From Liriodendron chinense (taxonomy: Eukaryota; Streptophyta; Magnoliopsida; Magnoliales; Magnoliaceae), in contig ML058588.1 of NCBI GenBank assembly GCA_003013855.2, positions 1,973,128-2,037,127 on the forward strand: a stretch of 64,000 nt of DNA. The letters are read 5' to 3'. Under the pieces are notes generated by a model. The model saw nothing but the letters and a program-made list of their open reading frames with translations. It was not told the DNA's origin and ran no database searches. Positions 36,028-46,809 of this stretch are shown here, piece after piece; the stretch's first letter is position 1; each line of letters opens with the position of its first letter. The position numbers and the translations under genes were made by a program.

Positions 36028-36039
36028 TGGTATCAAAGC
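36028..36039 (+). promoter_or_regulatory. Primer binding site, initiator tRNA-Met type
   Basis: TGGTATCAAAGC two bases after the LTR; one change from the canonical site. Confidence 0.85.
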
Positions 36040-36454
36040 TAAAAGTTGGGAAGGAGGCAGAGAGAATCTGAGGCGAGACATCAATGACATCTTCTGGCAT
36101 GAGATTCGTTGTGGAGGAGGATTCCGTGAAAGAAAAATATGGAAAGCGATCGGTATCTATGGAAGAAGTAGAGTTGAAGAAGATGGATCGGTACGCCAAT
36201 ATCTCAATCAGGTTTGTCGACTGCGATCGGGCTTGATCGGGAGCACTATTCATGGTGGAGCTGTGGGATTGGCAGCGGGATCCACGATCGCTTGTGTGTG
36301 GCATGCTCAAGGGCCACATGAGCGAGCGGGTGATGAAGGTGCAAATTTGAAGTCGATGAGGCATGAGAAGTGGTGGAGCTATGATGATGACGAAGTAGAG
36401 ATGAAGATGGTGCGTGGCGAGGTGTTGCATGAAGAATTGAGTCGTGGTGGAGTT

Positions 36455-37164
36455 TGTTGGGCTGAACGCCTCAACTCTTCATGCGTGAAGACCACCGACC
36501 GGCGATGGAGTTTTCCTCCTCACTGACAGAGGAGAGAGGTTGGACAGAGAGTGGCCGGGCGCCCGGGCCCTTCAGTGGCCGGGCGCCCGAAATTCAGTTT
36601 TTCAATAGTTTCTCGCTGGACTGTTTTTTGGTTGGCCGGGCGCCCGACGGTCTGGTGACCGGGCGCCCGACCCTGCGTGAACTGCTTGTACGCAGTTTCC
36701 TTCTTGGACTTGGTTTCTTGCGCGGTTTTGCGCAAGGAGTTTCTAATTCCGGTTTTCTCCGATTTAAGGAGATGTAATCCGAGATTAGGGTTGCCACTAA
36801 GGGCCGCCAATGAGCCGAGGGATTGAGAGGGTTCTAGGGGAGAGAAAGAGCTATGGAGGAAGCTTGGAGTTCTCTGGGTTGAGGGAAAGGGATGGGTTTG
36901 TCCTCCTCATATGAGAAGTAGCTTCGGGTGGCTTGGGATTTCTCTTGTGGGCTGTGATCTATGGTTTTCTTCTGTAATCTCTTGTAACTTCTGATTCATA
37001 GTGGATTGGTGTCGCTTTGTGCCGTGGTTTTTTACCCGTGAGGGGTTTTTCCACGTAAAATTTGGTTTGCCTTCTTGTGTGTGATGATTTGCTTGTTGAT
37101 TGCCATTGTGGTGTGTTCCTCGCCTGCTTTGATTGCTTCCGCTGCGGGGCTCCTAACCCCAACA
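36455..37164 (+). repeat. 3' LTR of the miniature element
   Basis: 710 bp; longer than its partner because of a 23-bp extra GACGGTCTGGTGACC-plus-GGGCGCCC unit in U3, so it has one more palindrome copy. Confidence 0.95.
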
Positions 37165-37169
37165 GTATT

Positions 37170-37544
37170 CTCTTTTGTTATTTAATTTACGTTATCCAAC
37201 TTTATATTAAAAAATCCTTTTTCATAGAAGACAAAAGTTGTAACCTATCTTTGGAGGACGAATCCCACCCTCCAAATATTGCCTGACCTCGTAAAAATAA
37301 CTAAGCGAGTGGCTAAATAGGTGACCGATCTTCACAGATTTTGGTCATATACGGCCGATCACAGTGTAACTGCCTATTCTGGTGCTCGGGGTCATCATTG
37401 TTTGGTTGGAATCAAGCTAAACAAATCAGTTCTGACACGCCTGCACACATCTCACGCGCGTGGCTGAAGAATAGCGGGCAACACTTACAACACTGACCAG
37501 AATCTACGTGGATATTGGAGAGGTTATTGCTGGATCTGAGTCAG
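37170..37544. other. Intergenic, continuation of the sequence before 35339
   Basis: No gene. The element at 35339-37164 splits this stretch from 34713-35338. Confidence 0.4.
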
Positions 37545-38085
37545 GTGCTGGAGGGATCACTGTTAGGCCCAAGTCCTTTAGATTCAAATTTGTAGTGAAC
37601 CCTCCATCATGAGGTTGGTGCAAGTAGTCGTGGGAATGGTCTATGCATTTTATCCATGCTGTCTATCTATTTTACGGCTACATTTTAGGGCATGAGTCCA
37701 AAAATGAGGTAGATCAAAATTCACGTGGACCACACAACAGGATATAGAGGTATTTGAACACACACCATTAAAAACTTCTTACAGGCATTCAACAATATTT
37801 TTAGGTAGCTGATATATACGTGTTTCCTTTCATTCAGGTCTATGTGACCTAACTATCAGCGGATTAGATGGCAATTAAACAATACAATAGGCCTTAGGAA
37901 GTTTTTAATGGTGGGCATTTGATCACTATTGCTTCCCATGGTGTGGTCCACCTGAGATTTAGATCTACCTATCAAAATGAAATGATAAAATGGATAGACC
38001 GAGTGGATCAAACACATACAGAACGTGGGACTGACAGAGCACCATGTCGGTACTGGTGGGGTCACGACCCAGTCCGAGTCCTTGT
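37545..38085. mobile_element. MITE family A
   Basis: Left GGTGCTGGAGGGATCACTG and AGGCCCAAGTCCTTTAG; right CGGTACTGGTGGGGTCACGA and CCGAGTCCTTGTA. The arms pair and the internal region keeps the family order. Confidence 0.75.
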
Positions 38086-38625
38086 ACCCAAGCAGATTGC
38101 ATGGTGTGCCACCTCGATCGGTGGTGGTGTGTTGACATCAGTAAGTTCTGTGGGTCCAACCATGATGTATGTGTTATATCTACCATTCATTTTGTGAGAT
38201 CATTTTAGGGCATTGGCAAAAAAATGTGGCAGATCTAAAGATCAAGTGGACCAGACAATAGAAATTAAGCAGCAGTACAATGACACCCACAGTTGAAACC
38301 ATCCTTAGGCACACCATGATGTTTATTCACCATCTAACATATTCATAAGGTCATACAAACTTAGATGAAAGGGAAAACACAAATATCAGCCTGATCCAAA
38401 AATTCTGTGGCCCCAAGAAGTTTTCAATGGTAGGCATTCAATCCCCACTTTTTTGTGGTGTGGTTCACTTGAGCTTTGGACTTGCCTCGTTTTTGGACTT
38501 ATATGCCCTAAGATCTTGCAAAATGGATGGACGTATGCATGTAAGACATACATCATGGTGGGACCAGCAGAACTTAGTACCGTCAACACACTCCCGAGGT
38601 CCCACACAGTCCACTTCCGGCTTTA
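38086..38625. mobile_element. MITE family A
   Basis: Left GTGGTGTGTTGACATCAG then GTTCTGTGGGTCCAACCATG; right CATGGTGGGACCAGCAGAAC then CCGTCAACACACTCCCGAG. The arms are well matched. Confidence 0.85.
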
Positions 38626-38638
38626 ACGATGCATCAGG

Positions 38639-38681
38639 ATGTGTCTTGCCTGCTAGCTCAGCTGGAAGACCCCTAGGCGCC
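38639..38681 (+). mobile_element. SINE head fragment
   Basis: TGTGTCTTGCCTGCTAGCTC and CAGCTGGAAGACC match the 5' 40 bp of the SINEs at 38694-38867 and 49079. It contains box A but no box B. Confidence 0.65.
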
Positions 38682-38693
38682 CATTCATAAGGA

Positions 38694-38867
38694 CCTTTTT
38701 TTTTCTTTTAATGTTATGTTAGTCATGCAACACACCCACCTTGGTTAGTCACATGATGCACTCACCCAACATTACGGTTAGTGTGTCTCCTTAGCACTCG
38801 AACCTGAGACCTGCTATTGAAACGCCTAGCTAGGCATCTTCCAGTTGGGCTAGCAGGCGAGACACCT
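38694..38867 (-). mobile_element. tRNA-derived SINE with 12-bp target duplication
   Basis: On the minus strand it starts GTGTCTCGCCTGCTAGCCCA. It has a pol III box A (TAGCCCAACTGGAAGATGCC) and box B (GGTTCGAGTGC), and ends in an A-rich tail (plus strand T run at 38695-38703). ATTCATAAGGAC lies at both edges (38682-38693 and 38868-38879), a perfect target duplication. Confidence 0.9.
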
Positions 38868-38914
38868 ATTCATAAGGACATGCTTACAAGGTCAAAAGAG
38901 TAAGCAGATTGGAA

Positions 38915-39325
38915 GTGGATTGTCGGGGTGTGGCTTTAGGGCATGGCCCAAAAATAAGGTAGATCCAAAACTCAAGTAGACCACACCATAGAAAGCAGTG
39001 AGGATTGTTGAAAGCTTCCCAGGGCCCATCATAATGTTTATTTGCCATCTAACCTATTTATAAGGCCACACATACTTGGATGAAGGGAAAACATAAATAT
39101 CAGCTTGATCCAAAACTTCTATAGCCCCCGAGAAGTTTTCAACGGCAGGTGTTCAATCCCCACTGCTTTTGTGGTGCATTTCACTTGAGCTTTGGATCCA
39201 CATCATTTTTCAGTCTATACTCTAAAATGATCTCGCAAAATGGATGGACAGTATGGATATAACACATGCATCATGGTAGCATCCACGAAACTTAGTGACA
39301 TGGTGCCCCACACACCACATACCTA
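38915..39325. mobile_element. MITE family A, partly eroded
   Basis: The left arm starts near GGAAGTGGATTGTCGGGGTG, with the GGGCCCACCATGATG-type outer arm largely lost. The right arm holds AACACATGCATCATGGTAGC and ends near GGTGCCCCACACACCACA. Confidence 0.65.
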
Positions 39326-39790
39326 GTAGTGTGTTGACGGCACTAAGTTATTAGCCCCACCAAGATACATGTGTGATATCCATATTGTCCATCTATGTTG
39401 TGAGATCATTTTAGAACATGGGTCCAAAAATGTGGCAGCTTGAAAGCTCAAATGAACCGTACCGCAAAAAGTTGGGATCCAACGCCTACCATATTGAAAA
39501 CTTCTTGAGGCCACAGAAGCATTCGATCAAGCTGATATTTGTATTTTTCCTCCATTGGAGTTTATGTGACCTTATAAATGGGCTGGATGGTAAATAAACA
39601 TCATCATGGGCCTTAGGAAGGTTTCAACTGGTCCACTTGACCTTTGGATATGCATATTTTTCGGCCATGCTTGATCTCGCAAAATCAATGGTTGGTGTAG
39701 ATATAACGCATACATCATGGTGGGATCTACGAAACTTGGTGATTTGGCGACGTCAACACACCACCAAGGTGGCCCACCATGCAATCTGCT
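39326..39790. mobile_element. MITE family A
   Basis: Left AGTAGTGTGTTGACGGCAC then AGCCCCACCAAGATACATG; right CATACATCATGGTGGGATC then GACGTCAACACACCACCAAG. Adjacent to, and in the same family branch as, the copy at 38086. Confidence 0.8.
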
Positions 39791-40020
39791 TCCCTCAAAT
39801 CGGCAATTGCCGGGCCAATTACACATGGCTGTTACTTTCTCTCACATTGACCTAATCAACAACCTGGCGGCCTGGAATGGGCCAAATCCGGATATTTCCA
39901 TCTATGGACCCACTGACGATGTAATTGCCATCAACTGAATTGAATTATGGGAAAAATACTTCGATGCATTTGTCGCATACCCCGGACGATGTTAGCAGTA
40001 ACTTATTATTTAACCATGAA

Positions 40021-40505
40021 AGGGACTATGATGTTCGTCGTGTATCCATACTGTAATTGCGTACTGAGTAACTCAGTACCATATAGCGTACTGAGTAAAC
40101 TTTGTGCAGGCCACTATGATGTTCGCCGTGTATCCATACTGTCCATCCATTTTTCCAGCTCATTTTAGGGCATGAGCCCAAAACTGAAGTATATCCAAAG
40201 CTCAAGTGGACCACACCCAGAGAAACAGTAGAATTGGACACCTATCATTGAAAACTTCTTAGCAGCAATGGAAGTTTTGGATCAAGCTGGTATTTGTGAT
40301 TTCCCTTCATCCATGCTTGAACATCACTGTGGGCCTAGGAAGGAAATCATTATCCCCATTGCTTTCCATTGCATGGTCCACTTGAATTTTGGATATGCTT
40401 CAATTTTGAGTTCATGCTGTAAAATGAGTTGATGAAATTGATGGGTAGCATGGATAAGACACATACATCATGATGGGCCAGAGTTTACTTATTCAGTACC
40501 CAATC
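40021..40505. mobile_element. MITE family A with a partly duplicated left end
   Basis: GTACTGAGTAAACT near 40089 pairs with AGTTTACTTATTCAGTAC at the right edge. The phrase CTATGATGTTCG(T/C)CGTGTATC occurs at 40026 and again at 40113, with a perfect 19-bp palindrome (40061-40079, GTACTGAGTAACTCAGTAC) between. Confidence 0.75.
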
Positions 40506-40509
40506 CAAT

Positions 40510-40954
40510 ACATTGCATGCCACTGTGCCGCCGGCTGGCTTTAATCTGAGCAAGCAGGTTGAACATAGCTGGTAGATCGAGAAAGGGGAGGGATAACCCT
40601 AATCCTTTGAATTCAAAAGGAGAGAAGAATATCTGAGAAAATGACAATAAGAATGATATATTAAATGAATCAGGGAACACGTGTGAAATTGGATCGTTCT
40701 CCTAAGCTGTATCCAAATTACCCTTGCGCTTAGCCTAATCCCATTAAAACCTAAGCCTAGCCAAACTAAAATCAAGCTTAAAACCTAAGTTCAATACCAT
40801 CCAAATACCAATCACAATCAAACCTAAATTTAGGCCCAAAGTCCTAGTCCATACCCTATAAACCCATGTCTATTCCATTACAAAAACCCATAAGCATCTA
40901 TGAGGCTTACTGGAGTTCATGTGCAAATTTGGTAGGAAAACATATGTTGGGCAA
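40510..40954. other. Intergenic, nothing recognised
   Basis: Some short CCTAA-rich phrases (AAACCTAAGCCTAGCC) and no supported gene. Confidence 0.4.
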
Positions 40955-40962
40955 CTCATATG

Positions 40963-41517
40963 TAGAGCTGGACACGAACCGTGTTTGATCATTCAGATGG
41001 ACTTGGATTGACTCGATAAAACTCTGTTCGAACAGAAAGTCTTTTTGTTCGAACACACACGGTCTGTTTGAAAAAAAAAATTGAGTCGGTTTCAATCACA
41101 GCCCTATTCGACTCGACTCGAACTCGACTCGTATATTGATCGACTCGACTTGGCTCGTTTGTTCGACTCGGTTATATATGAAATAGTGGGGATGTTAACT
41201 ATCTATGTTATGGTTTTTTATTTATTTAGTTAAAAACTCTAAACCCTATGATTTGTCATTTGTGATATGTAATTTGTGAACAAATCGATATTCACTATCC
41301 AGTAGTAGAAAAAATATTTTCAAACAAAAAAAAGAGGAATTGTTCGAACTCGTAAAAATTGTCTGAAATCCATATGTTCGAACATGGCTGGGCCAAAACA
41401 AACCGAGTTTTAACAGAGCCACCTTGCTTGAATGTTTGTTCGAACACACCCACTCAAGCAGCCGAACGATTCGATCTGGTCCATGTTCGACTTGGCTCAA
41501 ATCATTACCCACATCTA
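40963..41517. mobile_element. hAT-type MITE with perfect 8-bp target duplication
   Basis: Begins TAGAGCTGGACACG and ends ACCCACATCTA. CTCATATG lies immediately outside both ends (40955-40962 and 41518-41525). TAG-type termini with an 8-bp duplication are diagnostic of hAT. The interior is rich in GACTCGACTCG and TTCGAAC words and has no transposase. Confidence 0.92.
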
Positions 41518-41525
41518 CTCATATG

Positions 41526-42179
41526 TGCCACCTGCCACGTGTCTCATTTCACAAATCATGGTTAGCCATGTTGGAGGAGAGAGAAATTCACTTTTACCTT
41601 GTTGGTTGTGCCTGAACTTCGGAATCTCAGGAATGCCCTTGGTCCATCCTCTTTTTACAATCCATACCACATCCATTGGCTAATTAGAGGGTGCCATATG
41701 GCACTCTTATGATCTTCTTAGCTAATCACAAACTTCCATGTCATCTTTCACCCTCAAACTTCACCAAAATGCTACCTCTTCCACCTATAAATACTCATGA
41801 CATTTTCATAAGAGATATTTACCCTTAACAGAGGGAGAGAGAAAAAGCTATAGCTAATCCACCCCTACAAGGAGGGAGAAAGTGAGAGGAGAGAATCCAT
41901 TATAACTCCATTGCTAACCTTATCCATGTCCAAGGCTTCACACACCCAAACTTCACCATAATCTCCTTCTTGATCCTTACACAGTCCGTCCACTTACACA
42001 CACCAAAGAAGCTTTCTCCTAGCCTATGTGATATTCGAATCAAGCAAAACATCAAGCTCATGCTCATTATTTTCATCATTTTACATCTTGTACTTGCATC
42101 ATTACATCCTTTCCAACCCCTTTACTTCTCTAGTCTATTTGGGTGTATGCTATGAAGTTTACCTGTCCTTTGAATCCTA
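41526..42179. other. Intergenic, no supported gene
   Basis: A TATA-like CCTATAAATACTC at about 41783 has an LTR- or promoter-like setting, but no coding frame follows within 300 bp. Confidence 0.35.
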
Positions 42180-42960
42180 CCGCATCAGAAACCTAGATTA
42201 ACTAGTCTATTTTTTTCTTTTCTTTTCTTTCTATCTCTCTTAGGTACATGAGTGTTAGACATGCCAGTTGCTTTAAAAGCTCGAGCCGTTAGAGGATGGC
42301 GTATCAATGTATATGAAGCGACTTTAACACCCACACTCCCCCGCACATGCGGGGTGAAACTCTGCATGTGAACATACTGGGAAAGGGTGGAGGGATACAC
42401 AACTCACACCAAGGTGAAGGGACGCTCACAATTGATCACACCATAAATGACCCCCATGGGAGAATATATTATGGTGGCATATTATTTGCTACTTCTGGGA
42501 TTCGAACACAAGACCTTTTTCTTTGATACCATGTCAGACAATCAGTTGCTCTAAAAGCTCGAGCTGTTAGAGGATGGCATATCAATGTATATCAAGGGAC
42601 TTTAACACTCCAACAATGGGTATTAGCGGATCATCTTTTCCGATCCCTCGATTCCAATCCAAAGTCAGTCACTTGCAGTTATAGAGTACTTGCCTTTGGT
42701 TGATAGATGGGAACTAGGCCTATTTTTTCTTTTGTTTTCCTTAGGTACAGGGACATTGGCGGATCACCCCTGTGATCTCTCACTTATAATCCTAAATTAT
42801 ACTTTAATAGTTATAGGGTACTTATCCACAACTAACTATTGAGATTAGATAGGTTCATTTTAATTTCCTTTTGGATACATAGACATTGGCAAATTGCCTT
42901 GACCATCTCTCACTTCCAATCCCAAGATGATAGAGTTATACAATCCCCTAAAATCCCATC
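42180..42960. repeat. About 125-bp degenerate tandem repeats, split by a TRIM
   Basis: Units share CTTAGGTACA, GACATTGGCGGATCA, ATCTCTCACTT(C/A)CAATCC and AGTTATAGAGTACTT. At least three starts are visible (near 42240, 42735 and 42870). The first unit is interrupted by the element at 42253-42615. Confidence 0.65.
42253..42615 (-). mobile_element. TRIM (terminal-repeat retrotransposon in miniature)
   Basis: Direct repeats of 83-84 bp (42253-42335 and 42532-42615) flank 196 bp. On the minus strand TGGTATCAAAG, a tRNA-iMet primer site, directly follows the right repeat at 42531-42521. A purine tract, GCGGGGGAG, directly precedes the left one at 42344-42336. The outer flanks ATGAG and ATGGG agree at four of five bases. 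The whole element is 363 bp with no coding capacity. Confidence 0.85.
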
Positions 42961-43349
42961 AATCCTGTAAAGTAGAGAGTTCACACTCATGTGGCGGAGA
43001 AGGTGTTTAACACCTCCCTTCTCCATCACTAAGGTCCCTTACTTGAATTCTTAGGTTACAGATCAGGAGTAATTATAAAACAAGGAATCACTGGGTTCTT
43101 TGATTTCTAATGATTGGAGAATTTTAAGGTAATTAATCAGTGGTGATTTTAAGTTAAACATTTCATATTTCAGAGTCAAATCATAAGAGTACACGAGAAA
43201 TCTTGAAAAAGGCCTCATGAGCGCAATTCCAATGTTGAAAAAACTAATGACTCCATTGGGGATTCGCTAGTTTCACTAGTGGAGACCTAACTCAAAATAT
43301 GAGATTCATTACATTTTAGGAGATTCTATAAAACCTTTTTTCTAGTTAA
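42961..43349. other. Intergenic, possibly gypsy-derived
   Basis: Contains AATGACTCCATTGGGGATTC, a phrase typical of plant gypsy spacers, but no domain. Confidence 0.3.
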
Positions 43350-43969
43350 ATGGTGATGTAAAAAGGGTCACAGACACATTCATGGCTCAAATGGACTGGA
43401 GGAAGGAGCCCAAGAGAAGGCAGCAAAAATCAACATCTTTCGGTCATCAACTGAACCCAATCAGTCACCCAAAACTAAGCTAGGAAGTCCATAAGCTTAT
43501 TGGATACTTTTGGTTTAGTTTGGTCGACCAATCGATCCCGTTGGTCGCCTGAAATCACCCTGAAAATTCCAGTTTGGTCTCTGGATGTTTTAGATCATTT
43601 GCGGTTGCCTGACCGAGCCTCATTGGTCGACTGACTGTTTGCTCGAAGGCTCGAGTCGGTCGTCCGACCATGATCGACGGACTTACACAACTTGTGTTTT
43701 TTTCTTTTTTTACTTATTTGCTTAGTTAACTTCCTAATTTCATTTTAGGGTTACTTAGGGTATTTAAGCACTTTTACAATTCGTTGTTAGGGTTAACTCT
43801 ATTATTATTTTCAATCAAAGCAACTTTTACCGTTCTTCATCTCGTGGATTCAAGATTTCTCTCGTGTATTCGAGGAAGCCCTTGTGGATTCAAGTGTGCC
43901 TTGTGGAATCAAGGTATTTATCCTTTGATGAAGACAACGACCGACCTCACCACGTCCTTCCTTGCGTCA
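43350..43969 (+). repeat. Probable 5' LTR of a gypsy element
   Basis: The block starts TGATGTAAAAAGGG and ends CTTGCGTCA, just before a primer site TTGGTATTAGAGC (43971-43983). Its U3 has several palindromic GGTCG/CGACC words (for example GGTCGTCCGACC). No second copy lies in the window, so the left edge is inferred from the TG start only. Confidence 0.6.
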
Positions 43970-43983
43970 ATTGGTATTAGAGC

Positions 43984-45235
43984 GAGGGCCTTCCCTTGGA
44001 TCGATGGGTAGTAATGACGGGTTGGGCATTGATTCCATGGACGGTGCTCCTTAGAACTATTCATTAACAATAGCGGCTTTCGAGGTGGCACAATGGGAGA
44101 ATCAATTAGTCATGCAACGGATACAGGCTACCCTTTACCGTATCGCAGAGGCTTTAGTGCCTCAGTGTGTTCATGGTGACAATCCACCACTAGTGATCGT
44201 TGGGCAATGCGATCGTGTGGTACATGGAGTGTTGCCGATTATAGATCGTAGGCCATACCTAGAGACATTAGTTCTAGCTATAAAGAAGGCGACAATATTG
44301 TTCTCCATTGGCATAATCATGTTGACGATCGGATATACCACAACGATTGGGATTTCAGAGTCAAGGCAGACCTCTCAGGTTTCAACGACGACCAACTCAA
44401 TATCAAGGAATTCCTCAATTAGTTGTCAAAAGTGGAACGTTTTTTTGAGTACATAGAGGTTCCAGAAGAGGAGAGGGTGAAATTGGTCGCTTATCGGTGG
44501 AAGAGCGGCACCTCGGCATGGTGAGATAAATTACGACTCGTAGCGGACACAATAGGGGAAGGCGCATATCCGTTCATGGCCACGAATGAAGGATCTACTA
44601 CATGCACGATTCCTCACAAGTGACTATGACCAGGTATTGTTTCAGCAATACCAAAATTATTGGCAAGGGAGCCGACTAGTGCAAGGGTACACCAAGGAGC
44701 AGCATTTTTCAGCGATGAACAATTTAGCGAAGACTGGATCTCAATATGTCGCTTGATTCATAAGTGGGTTGAGGTTACCAATCAAGGATTGGGTTCAGAT
44801 CCATATGATTTGGACGATGGATGAAGCAGTAAAGTTGGCCACCAGGCTAAAACTCAACTTGAGAGGGTTGTTTAGACCTACCCTGCGACGCGGACTCCCA
44901 CGATAAGTCCTACGTAGAACACAACACTGGCCAAGGGGAAGGAACCAATACGATGGTTTTCTCAACCTCCTACAGTCGTAAATCGTGAAACGGGGAGTGG
45001 ACCTCCCAAGCCCTAACGAGCAACGATAACGGCGGCGGGCCCAACTAGAATTGCGAGCCGTTACGGTCAGACAAGACCAGACCATTGCTTTTGATGTGGC
45101 AAGTTGGGTCACTTCTCTAATAGATGTTCTCGACCTCCAATTGAGGTAGTGGGGCTCAGCTTTGCAGGACCTTCCAATCAGTCTCAGATCTCCCAAGCTT
45201 AGTTTGAGGAGCCTAGGGTGGAAAATGTTAGAACT
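43984..45235 (+). pseudogene. Ty3/gypsy gag remnant
   Basis: Plus-strand pieces in several frames: near 44390-44520 a KEFLNQLSKVERFFEYIEVP then EERVKLVAYRWKSGTSAW block ending in an in-frame stop (family form ASAWWD), and near 44590-44720 ARFLTSDYDQVLFQQYQNYW with GYTKEQHFSAMNNLAKTGSQ. A zinc-knuckle relic near 45080-45130 reads GHFSNRCSRPP in one frame. It is multiply broken, and pol is absent downstream. Confidence 0.75.
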
Positions 45236-45239
45236 AAAA

Positions 45240-46200
45240 CTCATGGGTAGATGGGGTATATAATAGGAGGCTCTTTTCAGTTTTTTTTAGGTTTTGGGTC
45301 TCCCGTATGTGTAATCTCGATGTACAGCTAGCCTCTGGTTTCTCTCGGGAATAAAGATATCCAGTTTTCCTTAAAAAAAAAGGTCACTGCTATACTAGTG
45401 AATAGTCTCAGCAAATAAGCCCTCCAACGGACAAGCAGCAAAAAAAAAAAAACCATCAAACAGATTCCACCTGCTCCGCCCTATTCAAAAGACAGTGGAC
45501 AACGCCCCCAGCCATGAAGCACACCCAATCAACTCTGGCACTACATCCACTTTTTCAGCTGCAACAAACAACAGGGAATGAAGAGAAACGTGCTGCCCCA
45601 ATTGCAGTAGTCGTCGTACCAAGCCACCATACATTTTCAGCACTAGGCATGACTAGTGGCAAGAGGCACACAAAACAAGCTCCCATAGCAAGTCACCTGT
45701 TCAGGCTCAACCAGCTGGTTCTTGAAGGCAGTAGCCTACATTACCACATTCTTACAACATTCTCAGCCTGCAGATAAGGCTGCAACTCTGGCAGATAAGG
45801 AGGAACTCCCCTGCCCACATAAATCTACTCATAATTCTCATGCTTGCCCTGCACATAATCCTCAATCTTGGAACCAATCCACAGTTTGAACCATCTCCAT
45901 CAGTCTTTCTTTGCAAAAGGAGACATCAAAGCGATCTCCACTCTTCTCTCTATAGTTCCCTTCTATGAGCCTCTGTTCTTTGTTTTGTTCCCTTTCATGT
46001 ATGCCTACGGACGCACACCCAGCATGACGGGAGGAAAGGCCCGCCATCTCCAGATTGCAACATAAACACTCTCAAAGTAGGGACGCAACCCAGGCAACAC
46101 TCTGAGGCTTCATTGGATTTTTTTTATTATTTTTTTTAATCTGAAACACACACACACACACACACACACCCCAAAATAGAGCCAAAGGCTCGCTATACAA
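45240..46200. other. Intergenic, no supported gene
   Basis: Frames are short. The sequence at 45480-46060 lies upstream of the LINE tail on its 3' side and shows no domain. An (AC)n run lies at 46146-46169. Confidence 0.4.
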
Positions 46201-46550
46201 TTTTTTTTTTTTTTTTTTTACCCTTTACAGACATTCACTAGGCCTACTTTATCAAGGAAAATAGAACCTCGAATAATCCTAGGAAGGTCCGGCACTTCTT
46301 GAAAAAACCTCACCTCCTGCGATGCACTCCCCAGCCTGGCCAAGGCGTCCGCCACACTGTTGGCATCCCGTGGAATACTCTGAGGCTTCATTGGATTGCA
46401 TTCAAATGAGCAAACGTTCTTAACAAACAAGCCAAACTGTAAGGGTAGCAACACACCACAAGCCCAATCCATAAGGAAGGAGACAAGGGATTCACCTCCC
46501 CAAACCACTAAAAAGATACCCATTTTTAAATCACACGGCAACCCGTCCAA
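46201..46550 (-). mobile_element. LINE 3' end with RNase H-like remnant and poly-A tail
   Basis: The minus-strand frame ends IPRDANSVADALARLGSASQ then EVRFFQEVPDLPRIIRGSIF and VCKG, followed at once by a stop and about 20 A (plus-strand T run 46201-46219). The RDANxxADALAR motif is the end of the RNase H-like domain of plant LINEs. Upstream frames are degenerate, so this is a 5'-truncated dead copy. Confidence 0.8.
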
Positions 46551-46807
46551 ACAACTTCCAACAAAAATCTGCAGGCTATTGTAGCCTTTGATAGAAAAAA
46601 GAATAATTTAGAAAAGGAGTAGATGCTAGAAAATTTGTTGTATTACTTCTTCATATTTAAAAATGAAATGCATACACATATTTATAGGCTTTTAGATACA
46701 TTCAACAAATAAAAGCTACTTAATAGGTTCATAAAAAAAAAACTAAGGGACATGTGCCTTTTCAAGTAAGAGACATGCATCTTGATCACAAAATTCTAAG
46801 TAGTCAA
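46551..46807. other. Intergenic, nothing recognised
   Basis: AT-rich and without features. Confidence 0.4.
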
Positions 46808-46809
46808 CA

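Larger units (their letters stand above)
35339..37164 (+). mobile_element. Young miniature LTR retrotransposon, non-autonomous
   Basis: Two LTRs (687 and 710 bp, TGTTGGGCTG...AACA) flank only 429 bp. A perfect GTATT target duplication lies at 35334-35338 and 37165-37169. A PBS follows the left LTR, and a purine tract (GAGTCGTGGTGGAG, near 36440-36452) precedes the right one. By eye the LTRs differ by nine substitutions and one 23-bp indel, about 1.3 percent, so insertion was recent. The interior holds no recognised gag or pol domain. The LTR resembles Tork-type copia LTRs through GTGCCGTGGTTTTTTACCCG and TTTTTCCACGTAAA, and it is related to the solo LTR at 57054. It must borrow its proteins from an autonomous relative. 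Confidence 0.92.

Noticed and set aside
35936..36526. 196-codon frame in the miniature element
   Set aside because: It starts in one LTR and ends in the other; no gag or pol motif and probably fortuitous.
37919..38197. 92-codon frame over two MITEs
   Set aside because: Spans the junction of two transposon copies; no protein features.
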